Source of the DNA: Sulfitobacter sp. F26204
GTDB lineage: Bacteria > Pseudomonadota > Alphaproteobacteria > Rhodobacterales > Rhodobacteraceae
NCBI RefSeq assembly: GCF_026410305.1
Contig: NZ_JAPMLQ010000002.1
Location: 248,001 to 312,000, forward strand
Direction of reading: 5' to 3'
DNA length: 64,000 bases
Positions within the stretch are counted from its first letter, which is position 1. Every line of letters starts with the position of its first letter. Under the pieces are notes generated by a model, which made no database searches, was not told the DNA's origin, and saw nothing but the letters and a program-made list of their open reading frames with translations. Position numbers and translations under genes: made by a program. Positions 8,839-17,413 of the stretch are shown here, piece by piece.

Positions 8839-8867
8839 GGTGTACCCTGCACGGGTCCGTATCGCAA
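8839..8867 (-). promoter_or_regulatory. Candidate fabA promoter
   Basis: On the minus strand TTGCGA (8867-8862) and TACACC (8844-8839) are separated by 17 bases, about 50 bases before the fabA start. The -10 match is poor, so this is a tentative sigma-70-type site. Confidence 0.3.
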
Positions 8868-8940
8868 GTGCGGTGGGCTACAACCCGAGAAGACTGCGAG
8901 CGACAAAGGTGCACTCTAGTGCCACTTTTCCGATTTGGAA

Positions 8941-8970
8941 TTGAAAAACATCCGCAAAGACACCTATATT
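8941..8970 (+). promoter_or_regulatory. Candidate irr promoter
   Basis: TTGAAA (8941-8946) and TATATT (8965-8970) are 18 bases apart, with the -10 box 27 bases before the irr ATG. Both boxes match the housekeeping consensus well. The leader would be only about 20 bases long. Confidence 0.55.
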
Positions 8971-8997
8971 GAAACCATCAACGCAACGGAGCGATCC

Positions 8998-9420
8998 ATG
9001 ACGCAGACCCATCAGGAGAACGGTACCCGCTGGCTGGAACAGGCAGGCGTGCGGCCTACGCGGCAACGGGTAACACTGGCCAGCCTTCTGGTGGGGGACG
9101 GACAGCACCGGCATGTCACGGCCGAAAGCCTGTTTGACGCGGCCATGGGGCAGGGCGATGCGGTATCCTTGGCCACTGTCTATAACACGCTTCGTGCATT
9201 TTGCAGTGCGGGACTATTGCAGGAAGTGACGGTGGATGGTTCCAAAAGCTATTTTGACACCAACACCCATGACCATCCGCATTATTATTGGGAAGACGAC
9301 GGCACGCTCACCGACGCTCCTGCCGAACAATTGGTGATTTCTGGCCTGCCGGAAGCGCCAAAAGGTGCCGAGATTGCCGGTGTCGACGTTGTCATACGTC
9401 TGCGTCGCAAGAATTCCTAG
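8998..9420 (+). CDS. irr: Iron-responsive Fur-family regulator, Irr
   Basis: 140 residues. A Fur-type winged helix occupies about 10-85 (GVRPTRQRVTLASLL, LATVYNTLRAF, LLQEVTVDGSKSYFDTN). The metal/haem region HDHPHYYWEDD follows at about 93-103. Irr proteins replace Fur as the global iron regulator in many alphaproteobacteria, sensing haem status and repressing or activating iron-dependent genes. The usual HHH haem motif reads H-D-H-P-H here, the form I expect in this lineage, so I call Irr rather than Fur, Zur or PerR. It is divergent from fabA. The start at 8998 is preferred over an upstream in-frame codon because it follows the promoter closely and has GGAG nearby. Confidence 0.88.
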   Translation: MTQTHQENGTRWLEQAGVRPTRQRVTLASLLVGDGQHRHVTAESLFDAAMGQGDAVSLATVYNTLRAFCSAGLLQEVTVDGSKSYFDTNTHDHPHYYWEDDGTLTDAPAEQLVISGLPEAPKGAEIAGVDVVIRLRRKNS

Positions 9421-9439
9421 GTCAAGAGAGTATCAAACC

Positions 9440-10240
9440 ATGCCGCATCCGTTGATCACGCAGGACCATGTCGACCAATTCCAGCGTGACGGCGTCGTGC
9501 TGGTCAAAGGATTGTTTGCGGCGCATGTCGATACCCTGCGCTCCGGGGTAGAGCGCAACATGGATGCGCCCGGCCCCTATGCCTCAAACAACGACAAGGC
9601 GGGTGAACGGGGGCTGTTCTTTGATGATTATTGCAACTGGCAACGTATTCCCGAATTCGAAACCGTGATCCGCACCTCTGATGCGGCAGAAGTCGGCGCA
9701 CAACTGATGCAAAGCGATACCGCGCAATTGTTCCATGATCATGTGTTGGTCAAAGAACCCGGTACTTCGATGGCAACGCCCTGGCATCAGGACGGGCCGT
9801 ATTATTTTGTCGAGGGGCGGCAAACAGTTAGCTTTTGGTCACCACTTGATCCGGTGACAAATGCAACGCTGCGCTGTGTGGCGGGGTCACATCTGTGGGA
9901 AAAACCGGTGCTGCCGACGCGCTGGGCCAAGGGGGATGCGTTTTTTGATCCCGCACCCTATATGCCGGTACCCGACCCTGACGCCGAAGCCATGGAAATC
10001 CGCGAATGGCAAATGGAACCGGGCGATGCGGTGGCTTTTAACTATGGTACCCTGCACGGTGCACGTGGCAATACGGCAGACACACGCCGACGCGCGTTCT
10101 CATTACGGCTGGTCGGGGATGATGCGCGGTATGTCGAACGGCCTGGCCCGACATCGCCACCTTTTCCGGGACACGGAATGACAGCGGGAGATCGCCTGCG
10201 CGAGGATTGGTTCCCCGTGTTGTGGCCGCACCCCCAGTAA
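9440..10240 (+). CDS. Phytanoyl-CoA dioxygenase family Fe(II)/2-oxoglutarate oxygenase
   Basis: 266 residues. The facial triad is visible: His116 and Asp118 in ATPWHQDGPYY, and the distal His206 in NYGTLHGARGN. Arg217-219 lie where the 2-oxoglutarate carboxylate is bound. Members of this PhyH family hydroxylate diverse small molecules (phytanoyl-CoA, ectoine, halogenation or antibiotic precursors), so the substrate is open. The gene begins 19 bases after the irr stop and may be read through from it. The frame extends upstream into irr (9365), but the ATG at 9440 gives the natural family start. Confidence 0.87.
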   Translation: MPHPLITQDHVDQFQRDGVVLVKGLFAAHVDTLRSGVERNMDAPGPYASNNDKAGERGLFFDDYCNWQRIPEFETVIRTSDAAEVGAQLMQSDTAQLFHDHVLVKEPGTSMATPWHQDGPYYFVEGRQTVSFWSPLDPVTNATLRCVAGSHLWEKPVLPTRWAKGDAFFDPAPYMPVPDPDAEAMEIREWQMEPGDAVAFNYGTLHGARGNTADTRRRAFSLRLVGDDARYVERPGPTSPPFPGHGMTAGDRLREDWFPVLWPHPQ

Positions 10241-10332
10241 AATAGCGTTTATTCTTGCTTTTTGGCAATGTGTTCTCCTAGGGTTGAGCCTTTAGCATGG
10301 TCTATTTCGACCAAAGCCCAAGGAATATTATT

Positions 10333-11247
10333 ATGTCCAAAGAAGTTGAGAAGCTAAAAATACACGTCACGAAAAAAATTAAAGACAAGCTCAAGAAATA
10401 TTCTCCTGCAGCGGCGGAGAAAATCAAAAAGGCACTGTTGTCCAATCTGGATGATACCTGGGCCAAGGAAGACAAGCTGCAAGAAGCGGTTCAGAACATC
10501 AAATTGGGCGGAATGGCCGGCAAGAAAACCGACGATTTTCTCAAACACAAGGATGCAGCCGGCCCGCGCAAGACATGGGAAGCTGCACTGAAAAAACATC
10601 GGACAGGGCTGGTCGAGTTCAAGAAGTTTCAGGACGAGGCAACGGTAATCCGCAAGGACCTGGAAAAGCAGATTGCCTTGGCAGAGAAAGACCTGAAAAA
10701 GACCGGTGGCAAACCGGATAAGACCGTCAAGAAAGATATGGATGAGGCGCGCATGGCTTTGGCCGAAATCACAAAGGCGGAAAAGACCTATGGCGCTCTG
10801 GAAGGCTTTGTCGTGATGTATGGCATGGCACTGAAACGGACCAATATTGCCATCGTGAAGCAGGCGATTGACGCGGTCACGCCCAAGGAGCTGCCAGATC
10901 CTTTGACTGCAAAGAACCGCGCGGCGACCGAAAAACGGCTTAAAAAAGATACCAAATCTCTTGATGGTCTGTGCGATTCTGCGTGGAACCTGCTCAAGGA
11001 AGGGGATCTTAAATCGGCAAAAGGCTTTATCAAAAAAGCTGAAATGCTGGTTAAGAGACTAAAACCATGGGCCAAGGATGCCAAGGCGGCCTCAGGCAAA
11101 ATGAAGGCTGAAATCAAGGCTAATGAAGATGCGAAAGCAATTGATGCCCTGATCAAGCAAATGACCGAAATCTACAAATATGGCGAAGAACAGATCGTGG
11201 AGCTGACCAAAGAGCTGAAGGTCAAAGAGAAGGCCAAACAGGCCTAG
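10333..11247 (+). CDS. Lysine-rich helical protein of unknown function
   Basis: 304 residues, of which I count 63 lysines (about 21%), with many Glu, Asp and Ala and almost no Cys, Trp or Pro. Heptad-like charged stretches such as KDLEKQIALAEKDLKK (about 118-133) and the C-terminal QIVELTKELKVKEKAKQA predict long alpha-helices or coiled coil. There is no signal peptide, membrane segment or recognisable catalytic motif. The start at 10333 is chosen over ATG 10297 because AAGGA stands 9 bases upstream. Base composition is visibly more A-rich than the neighbours, largely explained by AAG/AAA codons. Possible roles are nucleic-acid binding, nucleoid structure or a filament/scaffold, all unproven. 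Confidence 0.75.
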   Translation: MSKEVEKLKIHVTKKIKDKLKKYSPAAAEKIKKALLSNLDDTWAKEDKLQEAVQNIKLGGMAGKKTDDFLKHKDAAGPRKTWEAALKKHRTGLVEFKKFQDEATVIRKDLEKQIALAEKDLKKTGGKPDKTVKKDMDEARMALAEITKAEKTYGALEGFVVMYGMALKRTNIAIVKQAIDAVTPKELPDPLTAKNRAATEKRLKKDTKSLDGLCDSAWNLLKEGDLKSAKGFIKKAEMLVKRLKPWAKDAKAASGKMKAEIKANEDAKAIDALIKQMTEIYKYGEEQIVELTKELKVKEKAKQA

Positions 11248-11328
11248 CAGAACGGGCAGTGGTGCTGAAGACGAGGGGCCCATTGCCCACGGCAGACATC
11301 CGATGTTTTTGGGCTTTCTCGCGTGTCC

Positions 11329-12198
11329 CTAAAACCACTGTCCCGGTTCCATAAGGCCCAGGTCCAGCAATTGACGCGAATGCCATTCAAATGGTGAGGA
11401 ATTGTGCCATTTGAAGGTTTCAATCTCGAACTTGCTGCCGGGGTTACTTTTCAGTGCTTTCGCGGTGCGGAAGGAACAGATCGCGCCGGTGATGTTGTGG
11501 TGCCACGGGCAGGCGTAGGTGTTGTATTCTTCGTCCGAAAACGTGTGATCCCAACGAATTTTCAGCCCCTTCTTGGCACGAAACAGCGGGATTCGGTCGA
11601 TCTTGCGCCGGATCTGGGGCACGTGTTCTTCATAACGCCAACGCAATCCACCGTAGAAATCAAGCTGGCGTTCTTTGGGATGGCCATGGTTGTCGAGATC
11701 AGGACGTGCCAAGGCATAATAGCCAGAGCGGTCCATATGCGCATTGTCCAGGGAAACCGCGTTTGGATGATCAACCAGATTATCAGAATAAAGATCAATC
11801 ACATAAGATAGCATGGCATCGCGCCGCTCTTCTGTGTGAAAGGCCAGCATTTCAATAACGTTGCGGGTCTCACAGAAGGGGAAAAAGAAATACTCGGCGT
11901 TATAGCAATAATAAACCCATTGTCCCGCCATGGGGTCCATCAAGGAGTTGATCGCAGTTTCCATCGCCTCTTCATCGGACATGTTGTAGTCGACGCGAAT
12001 AACCGTTTCGGCCAGGTCGCGCGGCAAGTCGAACACCGCAGGCATCAATGCGATTACAGCGGTGAATCCCATTTGCTGATGGTGACGCAGCGTTGTCGCG
12101 ACTTCGACGTCATCCTCAATCATGACGATTGCCAGCGGTCCTTTGGCAAGGGTCGTGGTTTCGGACGCAATCATTTCGGACAAGCTGGTATAGTGCAT
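11329..12198 (-). CDS. Glycosyltransferase family 2-like protein lacking the DxD motif
   Basis: 289 residues. The order of elements follows the GT2/GT92-like family that opens with an N-E-x-x-x-x-E-W segment: IVMIEDDVEVATTL, then HHQQMGFTAVIAL (strand and loop), then AGQWVYYCYNAEYFFFP where active members read W-x-x-x-x-D-x-D-E-F. The metal-binding Asp residues are replaced by Cys/Asn/Ala, so ordinary nucleotide-sugar transfer by the usual mechanism is doubtful. The C-terminal PLFRAKKGLKI and CPWHHNITGAICSF also match the family layout. Start 12198 (AGAGG 6 bases upstream) is preferred over 12249. Family assignment is by pattern memory and moderate. Confidence 0.6.
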   Translation of the reverse strand: MHYTSLSEMIASETTTLAKGPLAIVMIEDDVEVATTLRHHQQMGFTAVIALMPAVFDLPRDLAETVIRVDYNMSDEEAMETAINSLMDPMAGQWVYYCYNAEYFFFPFCETRNVIEMLAFHTEERRDAMLSYVIDLYSDNLVDHPNAVSLDNAHMDRSGYYALARPDLDNHGHPKERQLDFYGGLRWRYEEHVPQIRRKIDRIPLFRAKKGLKIRWDHTFSDEEYNTYACPWHHNITGAICSFRTAKALKSNPGSKFEIETFKWHNSSPFEWHSRQLLDLGLMEPGQWF

Positions 12199-12321
12199 GA
12201 GGCCTCTGGTCGGGTGTTTTGAGGCAGAATCGGTTAATTTCACGTGCATTGCAAGCGATGGGTGGTCCTGTTAGAGGATGCGCAATTCCTGTCACCCCCT
12301 CGCTACGTATCGGACACTGCC

Positions 12322-13629
12322 ATGACCGCGCCCAAGAAGCTGTTTATCAAGACCTATGGCTGTCAAATGAATGTTTATGACAGTGAGCGCATGGCCGAAG
12401 CTCTGGGCGGGAAAGGCTATGTCGAGACCAAGACCGCCGATGATGCGGACATGATCCTGCTCAATACCTGTCATATTCGAGAAAAAGCAGCCGAAAAGGT
12501 TTATTCCGAGTTGGGGCGGTTGAAGCCGTTAAAAGATCTGAAACCCGATTTGAAAATCGGTGTTGCTGGATGTGTGGCGCAGGCGGAAGGGGCCGAAATC
12601 ATGCGACGCCAGCCTGCTGTCGACCTCGTGGTCGGGCCGCAAAGCTATCATCGGTTGCCTGCGATGGAAGAACGTCTGCGGCAAGGACAAACCGCGCTCG
12701 ACACGGATTTCCCCGAAGAGGACAAATTCGAACATCTGCAATCACGACCCAAGGCCAAACGCGCCCCTGCGGCGTTTTTGACGGTACAGGAAGGATGTGA
12801 CAAGTTTTGCGCCTTTTGTGTCGTCCCTTATACACGTGGTGCCGAAGTAAGCCGCCCCGCCATGCGCATATTGCAGGAAGCACGTGACCTGGTCGAACGC
12901 GGTGTGCGCGAAGTCACGCTTTTGGGGCAGAACGTCAACGCCTATCACGGCCATGACGGCGGTTTGGCCGGGCTGATCCGTGCCCTGGCAAAGGTCGACG
13001 GGCTTGAGCGTATCCGCTATACAACCAGCCATCCCAACGACATGGATGATGATCTGATCGCGGCCCATGGCGACGTGCCCGAATTGATGCCCTACTTGCA
13101 TTTGCCTGTTCAGTCAGGGTCTGATCGTATTCTCAAGCGCATGAACCGCAGTCACACAGCAGAGAGCTATTTGCGCTTGCTTGAACGCATCCGTGCGGCC
13201 CGCCCTGACATCATTTTGTCCGGGGATTTCATTGTCGGTTTCCCCGAAGAGACCGACGCTGATTTCGAGGCGACAATGGATTTGGTGCGTGAAGTCAAAT
13301 ATGGCTATGCCTATTCTTTCAAATATTCGGCCCGCCCGGGAACACCTGCTGCAGAACGTGCCCTGGTTGATCCGAAGGTTGCCGATGACCGTCTGCAACA
13401 ACTTCAGGCACTTATCAGCAGCCATCAATACGAAATCCAGCGTTCCATGGTCGGGCGGGACGTGTCCGTTCTGGTGGAACGGGCAGGCCGTCAATCGGGG
13501 CAGATGCTTGGTAAATCCGAGTATCTGCATTCGGTTCACATTGAAGATTGCACTGCGGGAATCGGCGATATTGTAAACGTCAGAATCGTTGAGGCAAAAA
13601 CCAACTCCTTGACCGCCCGGCAGCAGTAA
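12322..13629 (+). CDS. miaB: tRNA-2-methylthio-N6-dimethylallyladenosine synthase, MiaB
   Basis: 435-residue radical-SAM methylthiotransferase that adds the 2-methylthio group at A37 of tRNAs. The UPF0004 domain (about 5-120) carries the auxiliary cluster cysteines in YGCQMN, NTCHIR and GCVAQ. The radical-SAM domain has [15 protein letters not shown] (about 158-172), a CxxxCxxC cluster. The C-terminal TRAM domain ends near TNSLTAR. The frame opens at 12244, but ATG 12322 starts the conserved [13 protein letters not shown]. The gene is divergent from the glycosyltransferase-like gene; the next gene lies about 200 bases on, so it is probably transcribed alone. Confidence 0.96.
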   Translation: MTAPKKLFIKTYGCQMNVYDSERMAEALGGKGYVETKTADDADMILLNTCHIREKAAEKVYSELGRLKPLKDLKPDLKIGVAGCVAQAEGAEIMRRQPAVDLVVGPQSYHRLPAMEERLRQGQTALDTDFPEEDKFEHLQSRPKAKRAPAAFLTVQEGCDKFCAFCVVPYTRGAEVSRPAMRILQEARDLVERGVREVTLLGQNVNAYHGHDGGLAGLIRALAKVDGLERIRYTTSHPNDMDDDLIAAHGDVPELMPYLHLPVQSGSDRILKRMNRSHTAESYLRLLERIRAARPDIILSGDFIVGFPEETDADFEATMDLVREVKYGYAYSFKYSARPGTPAAERALVDPKVADDRLQQLQALISSHQYEIQRSMVGRDVSVLVERAGRQSGQMLGKSEYLHSVHIEDCTAGIGDIVNVRIVEAKTNSLTARQQ

Positions 13630-13832
13630 TCGAGCCTGCAACCCGGAGCCATGGTGCGTCTTTGCCACATTTATACATTAATTCGATGTGTTTACCGTGA
13701 ATTTAAACACTAAATGTAGATAACAGCGCTTCACACGCTGGGAATTATTACCTAACGTAGGAAAATAAGCGGGGGTGTCCGGGTGATAAACGGGGCATGC
13801 CTTTCGTGGGGGACTAGATAAAGGAAAATGCT

Positions 13833-14420
13833 GTGGTGAACACAATCTCCAAAGCGATCCGCGCCGTGGCGAGCCTGTCACTCGCAGCCGCGATCGCGCT
13901 GCCGATGACTTTTGCGGCAACGGGCGTAGATGCCCAAACACGCTCGCAGGGCGGACGTGACAAAGGTGTGTACACGCCGACCATCTGGGTTGACCCTGAC
14001 GGTTGTGAACACTGGGTTATGGACGATGGTGCCGAAGGTTACATGACCCCGCACACCAGCCGCCAGGGCATTCCGGTCTGCCGCCGGGGTAATGTCTGTG
14101 GTGTGATGCCATCGGACCAGTTTTTTGCCACAGACAGCTACCGCATCAGCAGCGCGGGCAAACAGCGCCTTGCCGAGTTCTTTCGTTCGACCGGCGCGGT
14201 TTCATACATCATCACCGGTCACACAGATAGCCGTGCCTCAGATGCCTACAACATGAAGCTCAGCTATAACCGTGCCAGCGCGGTCGCGTCCATTGCAGCC
14301 GCAACAGGTGCGCGTATTGCGGACGTACGCGGCTACGGCGAACGCATGCCGGTTGCTGCCAACAATTCTTCGCATGGGATGGCCAAAAACCGTCGCGTCG
14401 AAATCATCTGCATTCGCTAA
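13833..14420 (+). CDS. OmpA-family envelope protein with an extra W/C-rich module
   Basis: 195 residues with a cleavable-looking signal (LSLAAAIALPMTFAATGVDAQ, about 15-35). Residues about 50-85 form a module, IWVDPDGCEHWVMDDGAEGY plus GIPVC, also found in the next gene. The C-terminal OmpA domain (about 100-195) contains the peptidoglycan-binding ITGHTDSRASD and NRASAV, and ends RRVEIICIR. The protein should sit in the periplasm attached to the cell wall. The GTG at 13833 has AAAGGA seven bases upstream; a second GTG follows at 13836. It lies 11 bases ahead of the lipoprotein gene, so the two are an operon. Confidence 0.85.
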   Translation: MVNTISKAIRAVASLSLAAAIALPMTFAATGVDAQTRSQGGRDKGVYTPTIWVDPDGCEHWVMDDGAEGYMTPHTSRQGIPVCRRGNVCGVMPSDQFFATDSYRISSAGKQRLAEFFRSTGAVSYIITGHTDSRASDAYNMKLSYNRASAVASIAAATGARIADVRGYGERMPVAANNSSHGMAKNRRVEIICIR

Positions 14421-14431
14421 GGGGACGTGAC

Positions 14432-14749
14432 GTGATCAAATCAACAATTCTTCTCGTGACGGCCTGCGCCTTTGGTCTGAGTGCCTGTGGCGACATCGAA
14501 GGTATCCGTGGCTATCCGTCTGACAAGACGCGCGACCGTGGCATTAATGGTCACCACCTCAGCACTCTTCAAGCTGGGATCTGGGTTGATCCAAACGGCT
14601 GTGATCACTGGATTATCGATGACGGTGTCGAGGGCTATCTGTCCGCTCGTCTGGACAAGTTCGGTAAGCCTGTATGCTCGGGCGTTGCACCGCCCACGCA
14701 CACGGTAGGCGACTTCAAAGGCGGAACATTCATTCCGGATCCAAACTGA
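14432..14749 (+). CDS. Small lipoprotein sharing the W/C module of the upstream OmpA-like protein
   Basis: 105 residues starting at GTG. A lipoprotein signal ends in the lipobox LSAC (Cys19), followed by Gly-Asp, an inner-membrane-retention-like +2 Asp under the E. coli rule. Residues about 48-82 carry IWVDPNGCDHWIIDDGVEGY and GKPVC, nearly matching the OmpA-like neighbour, including both cysteines that could pair. The remainder is low complexity. No known catalytic residues are seen, so a structural or binding role at the cell wall is likely. A strong terminator follows at 14775. Function unknown. Confidence 0.82.
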   Translation: MIKSTILLVTACAFGLSACGDIEGIRGYPSDKTRDRGINGHHLSTLQAGIWVDPNGCDHWIIDDGVEGYLSARLDKFGKPVCSGVAPPTHTVGDFKGGTFIPDPN

Positions 14750-14774
14750 TTTTGCCTGAAAAATTCAGCAATTT

Positions 14775-14807
14775 CGGGCCGGAGTGTTTAACACTTCGGC
14801 CCGTTTT
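14775..14807 (+). terminator. Rho-independent terminator after the OmpA/lipoprotein pair
   Basis: A 12-bp stem (14775-14786 with 14792-14803, one G-U pair) closes a 5-base loop and is followed by TTTT. It isolates the pair from phoH. Confidence 0.9.
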
Positions 14808-14879
14808 ACGTCTTGAGGGTGTATTTCTACCGCCTCGTACCTATTTGCCAATCGAACCCCTGTTCCCAAGGAGCTTATT

Positions 14880-15905
14880 TTGCCCTCAACCGATTTGATC
14901 AAGCAGCCCCCTGCGGACGTCCCCGCGTCGGCCAAACCCGTTGTACTGGAATTCCCTGACAATCGTTTGTTGGTTGATCTTTGCGGAGCATATGATGCGC
15001 ATCTGGCCGCAATTGAAAAGGCGCTCGAAGTTCAAATTGTTAGACGCGGTAATCACCTGAGCATTCTGGGCGAAGCAGATGTTGCAGCTCAGGCTGGGAA
15101 GGCTCTTGGCACGCTTTATGCGCGCCTTGAAGGGGGGCGGACGGTCGAACTGGCTGACGTGGAAAGCCTGCTGCGGATGAGCGGTACCGACTTCGATCAG
15201 CCCGCAGGCACCGGCGCACAATTGGACAGGCCTCTGGGCGAAACGATTGAAATCCAGACCCGCAAGAAACTTGTCGAACCGCGTACCGAAGCCCAGAAAG
15301 CCTATGTTAAATCTCTGTTCGATAATGAGCTTGCCTTTGGCATTGGACCTGCCGGTACAGGCAAGACCTATCTCGCAGTTGCGGTGGGGGTCAGCCTGTT
15401 CATTGGCGGGCATGTGGACAAGATCATTCTCAGCCGGCCCGCCGTAGAAGCCGGAGAAAAGCTTGGCTATCTGCCAGGAGACATGAAGGACAAGGTCGAT
15501 CCCTACATGCAGCCTTTGTATGATGCCCTGAATGACTTCCTGCCTGGCAAACAACTGGCCAGGCTGCTTGAGGAAAGGCATATTGAAATCGCGCCTCTTG
15601 CCTTTATGCGCGGCCGTACCCTGTCCAATGCCTATGTGGTGCTGGATGAGGCGCAGAATGCCACGACCATGCAGATGAAGATGTTTCTCACCCGCCTTGG
15701 TAAGAATTCACGTATGGTTATCACCGGTGACCGTACCCAGATCGATTTACCCCGTGGGGTAACTTCCGGTCTGGCGGATGCCGAGCGTCTGCTCAGCGGT
15801 ATTCCCAAGATCAGCTTCAACTATTTCACGTCAAAGGATGTGGTACGCCATCCTCTTGTCGCGGCGATCATTGAGGCCTACGAGGCAGACAAGCCAGCGG
15901 GCTAA
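14880..15905 (+). CDS. phoH: PhoH-family ATPase
   Basis: 341 residues beginning at TTG, a start decided by AAGGAG at 14868-14873 with 6-base spacing. An N-terminal KH-like region (about 20-90) precedes the P-loop domain: Walker A GPAGTGKTY (about 157-165), SRPAVEAGEKLGYLPGD, and Walker B VVLDEAQN (about 250). The family consists of cytoplasmic ATPases tied to RNA metabolism and ribosome maturation, in keeping with the adjacent ybeY. It is the first gene of the phoH-ybeY-corC-lnt run. Regulation by phosphate is known for E. coli PhoH, but no Pho box is evident here. Confidence 0.93.
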   Translation: MPSTDLIKQPPADVPASAKPVVLEFPDNRLLVDLCGAYDAHLAAIEKALEVQIVRRGNHLSILGEADVAAQAGKALGTLYARLEGGRTVELADVESLLRMSGTDFDQPAGTGAQLDRPLGETIEIQTRKKLVEPRTEAQKAYVKSLFDNELAFGIGPAGTGKTYLAVAVGVSLFIGGHVDKIILSRPAVEAGEKLGYLPGDMKDKVDPYMQPLYDALNDFLPGKQLARLLEERHIEIAPLAFMRGRTLSNAYVVLDEAQNATTMQMKMFLTRLGKNSRMVITGDRTQIDLPRGVTSGLADAERLLSGIPKISFNYFTSKDVVRHPLVAAIIEAYEADKPAG

Positions 15906-15960
15906 ACATCCTCGTTCCCTTTGCCTTTCATCGGACAAAGCCCCAAAATTTGATCAGCAC

Positions 15961-16464
15961 ATGCAGAATATGGACATCACTATAGAAGACCCGCGCTGGT
16001 CCACGCTTGATTTCCATCACGTGGCCGAGGTGGCGGTGTGGGCAACGCTGGCTCATCTCGATGTGCCCGACAGGGCTGAAATCAGCATCCTCGCCTGTGA
16101 TGATCCATCTATTACGCTGCTCAACCGCGATTTTCGCGGCAAACCTAGTCCGACGAATGTACTGAGTTGGCCCAGTCAGGAAAGGACTGCGTCCAGTCCT
16201 GGCGGTAAGCCGCTTCCGGCGGAACCGGGGTTCGACGGTGAGATCGAACTGGGGGACATCGCAATCAGCTATGACACCTGCGCAGCAGAAGCGCGGGCCA
16301 CGAACAAAGACCTTGGCCAACACGTTACCCATTTGATCATTCATGCAACGCTGCATCTACTTGGTTACGATCATGAGACCGCGCAGGATGCCGCCTTGAT
16401 GGAAGGGCTTGAGGTCAATATACTTGGCAAACTGGGTCTTGATGACCCATATAGAGAATCGTAG
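15961..16464 (+). CDS. ybeY: Endoribonuclease YbeY, rRNA maturation factor
   Basis: 167-residue single-domain metalloprotein with the zinc site HATLHLLGYDHE (about 129-140), in which three His bind the metal, and the conserved PTNVLSWP (about 62-69). YbeY is needed for 16S rRNA 3'-end processing and ribosome quality control. Starts at 15961 and 15970 are both possible and neither has a strong ribosome site. The phoH stop is 55 bases upstream and corC begins 37 bases downstream, the standard alphaproteobacterial order. Confidence 0.93.
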   Translation: MQNMDITIEDPRWSTLDFHHVAEVAVWATLAHLDVPDRAEISILACDDPSITLLNRDFRGKPSPTNVLSWPSQERTASSPGGKPLPAEPGFDGEIELGDIAISYDTCAAEARATNKDLGQHVTHLIIHATLHLLGYDHETAQDAALMEGLEVNILGKLGLDDPYRES

Positions 16465-16501
16465 GTGGCTCCGAAGCCGCCGTTTCACATGACAGGACCC
16501 A

Positions 16502-17413
16502 ATGGGCGACACTGACGAACAGACTGGCGGGCCGTCTAGCGCAGCGCAAAGCGCGCAACCGGTTGAAGAGGCAGCACAGCTTGAAGAATCCACTGCAAAA
16601 TCCGGCGGATTTTTATCTCGCGTAATCGGGGCACTGACCCCATCTGACACGGATCCATACAACAATTATACGCCGCCGCTTGCGGACAGGCTTAGCGCAC
16701 GTGGCATGATGAACCTGCGCCGCATGCGGGTTGATGATGTGGCAATTCCCAAGGCGGATATCGTTGCCGTGCCACTGACCGCGGACATGGAAGAACTTGT
16801 GGCGGTGTTCAAGGAACGTGGCCTGACACGGCTGCCGGTCTATGATGGCACGCTCGACAGTCCCGTGGGGCTGGCCCATCTCAAGGATCTTGCATTGCAA
16901 TACGGGTTTAATGGCAAGACTTGTGAATTTGATCTCAAAGCGATGTTGCGCCCTTTGCTTTTTGTGCCCCCTTCGATGGGTATTGGCGTATTGCTGACCA
17001 AAATGCAGGCGGAACGGCGCCATATGGCGCTGGTTATCGACGAATATGGTGGTGTTGACGGATTGGTCACCATCGAAGACCTGATCGAACAGGTTATCGG
17101 CGAGATCGAAGACGAACACGACGTTGATGAAGATACCTTCTGGAGCCTTGAAAAGCCGGGGACCTATCTGGCGCTGGCCAAGACCCCACTTGAAGATTTT
17201 GAAGCCGAGATTGGACACTCCCTGACCGATCATGACGATGTCGATGAAGAAGAAATCGATACCCTTGGCGGTCTGGTTTTCATGCTTTCGGGTCGTGTCC
17301 CGACACGTGGCGAAGTGGTTCTGCATCCCGATGGGCCTGAATTCGAAGTGATCGATGCCGACCCGCGCCGGATCAAGCGCCTGCGCGTTCGTACGCAACG
17401 GTCTAACAAGTGA
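16502..17413 (+). CDS. CBS-domain transporter-associated protein, CorC/TlyC type
   Basis: 303 residues. A low-complexity acidic N-terminus is followed by paired CBS domains (about 75-200, with VPLTADMEELVAVFKERGLTR split by the linker and MALVIDEYGGVDGLVTIEDL at about 177-196). A C-terminal CorC_HlyC domain (about 215-300) carries VDEEEIDTLGG. No transmembrane segment is present, unlike full-length HlyC/CorB proteins. The family is linked to magnesium and cobalt efflux and adenine-nucleotide binding; older annotations call it hemolysin. Its stop overlaps the lnt GTG by 4 bases. Confidence 0.9.
   Translation: MGDTDEQTGGPSSAAQSAQPVEEAAQLEESTAKSGGFLSRVIGALTPSDTDPYNNYTPPLADRLSARGMMNLRRMRVDDVAIPKADIVAVPLTADMEELVAVFKERGLTRLPVYDGTLDSPVGLAHLKDLALQYGFNGKTCEFDLKAMLRPLLFVPPSMGIGVLLTKMQAERRHMALVIDEYGGVDGLVTIEDLIEQVIGEIEDEHDVDEDTFWSLEKPGTYLALAKTPLEDFEAEIGHSLTDHDDVDEEEIDTLGGLVFMLSGRVPTRGEVVLHPDGPEFEVIDADPRRIKRLRVRTQRSNK

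Noticed and set aside
10250-10275. Possible further copy of the repeat tail (CTTTTTGGC)
   Set aside because: Only the central bases match; the GGTATTTA part and flanking order are missing.
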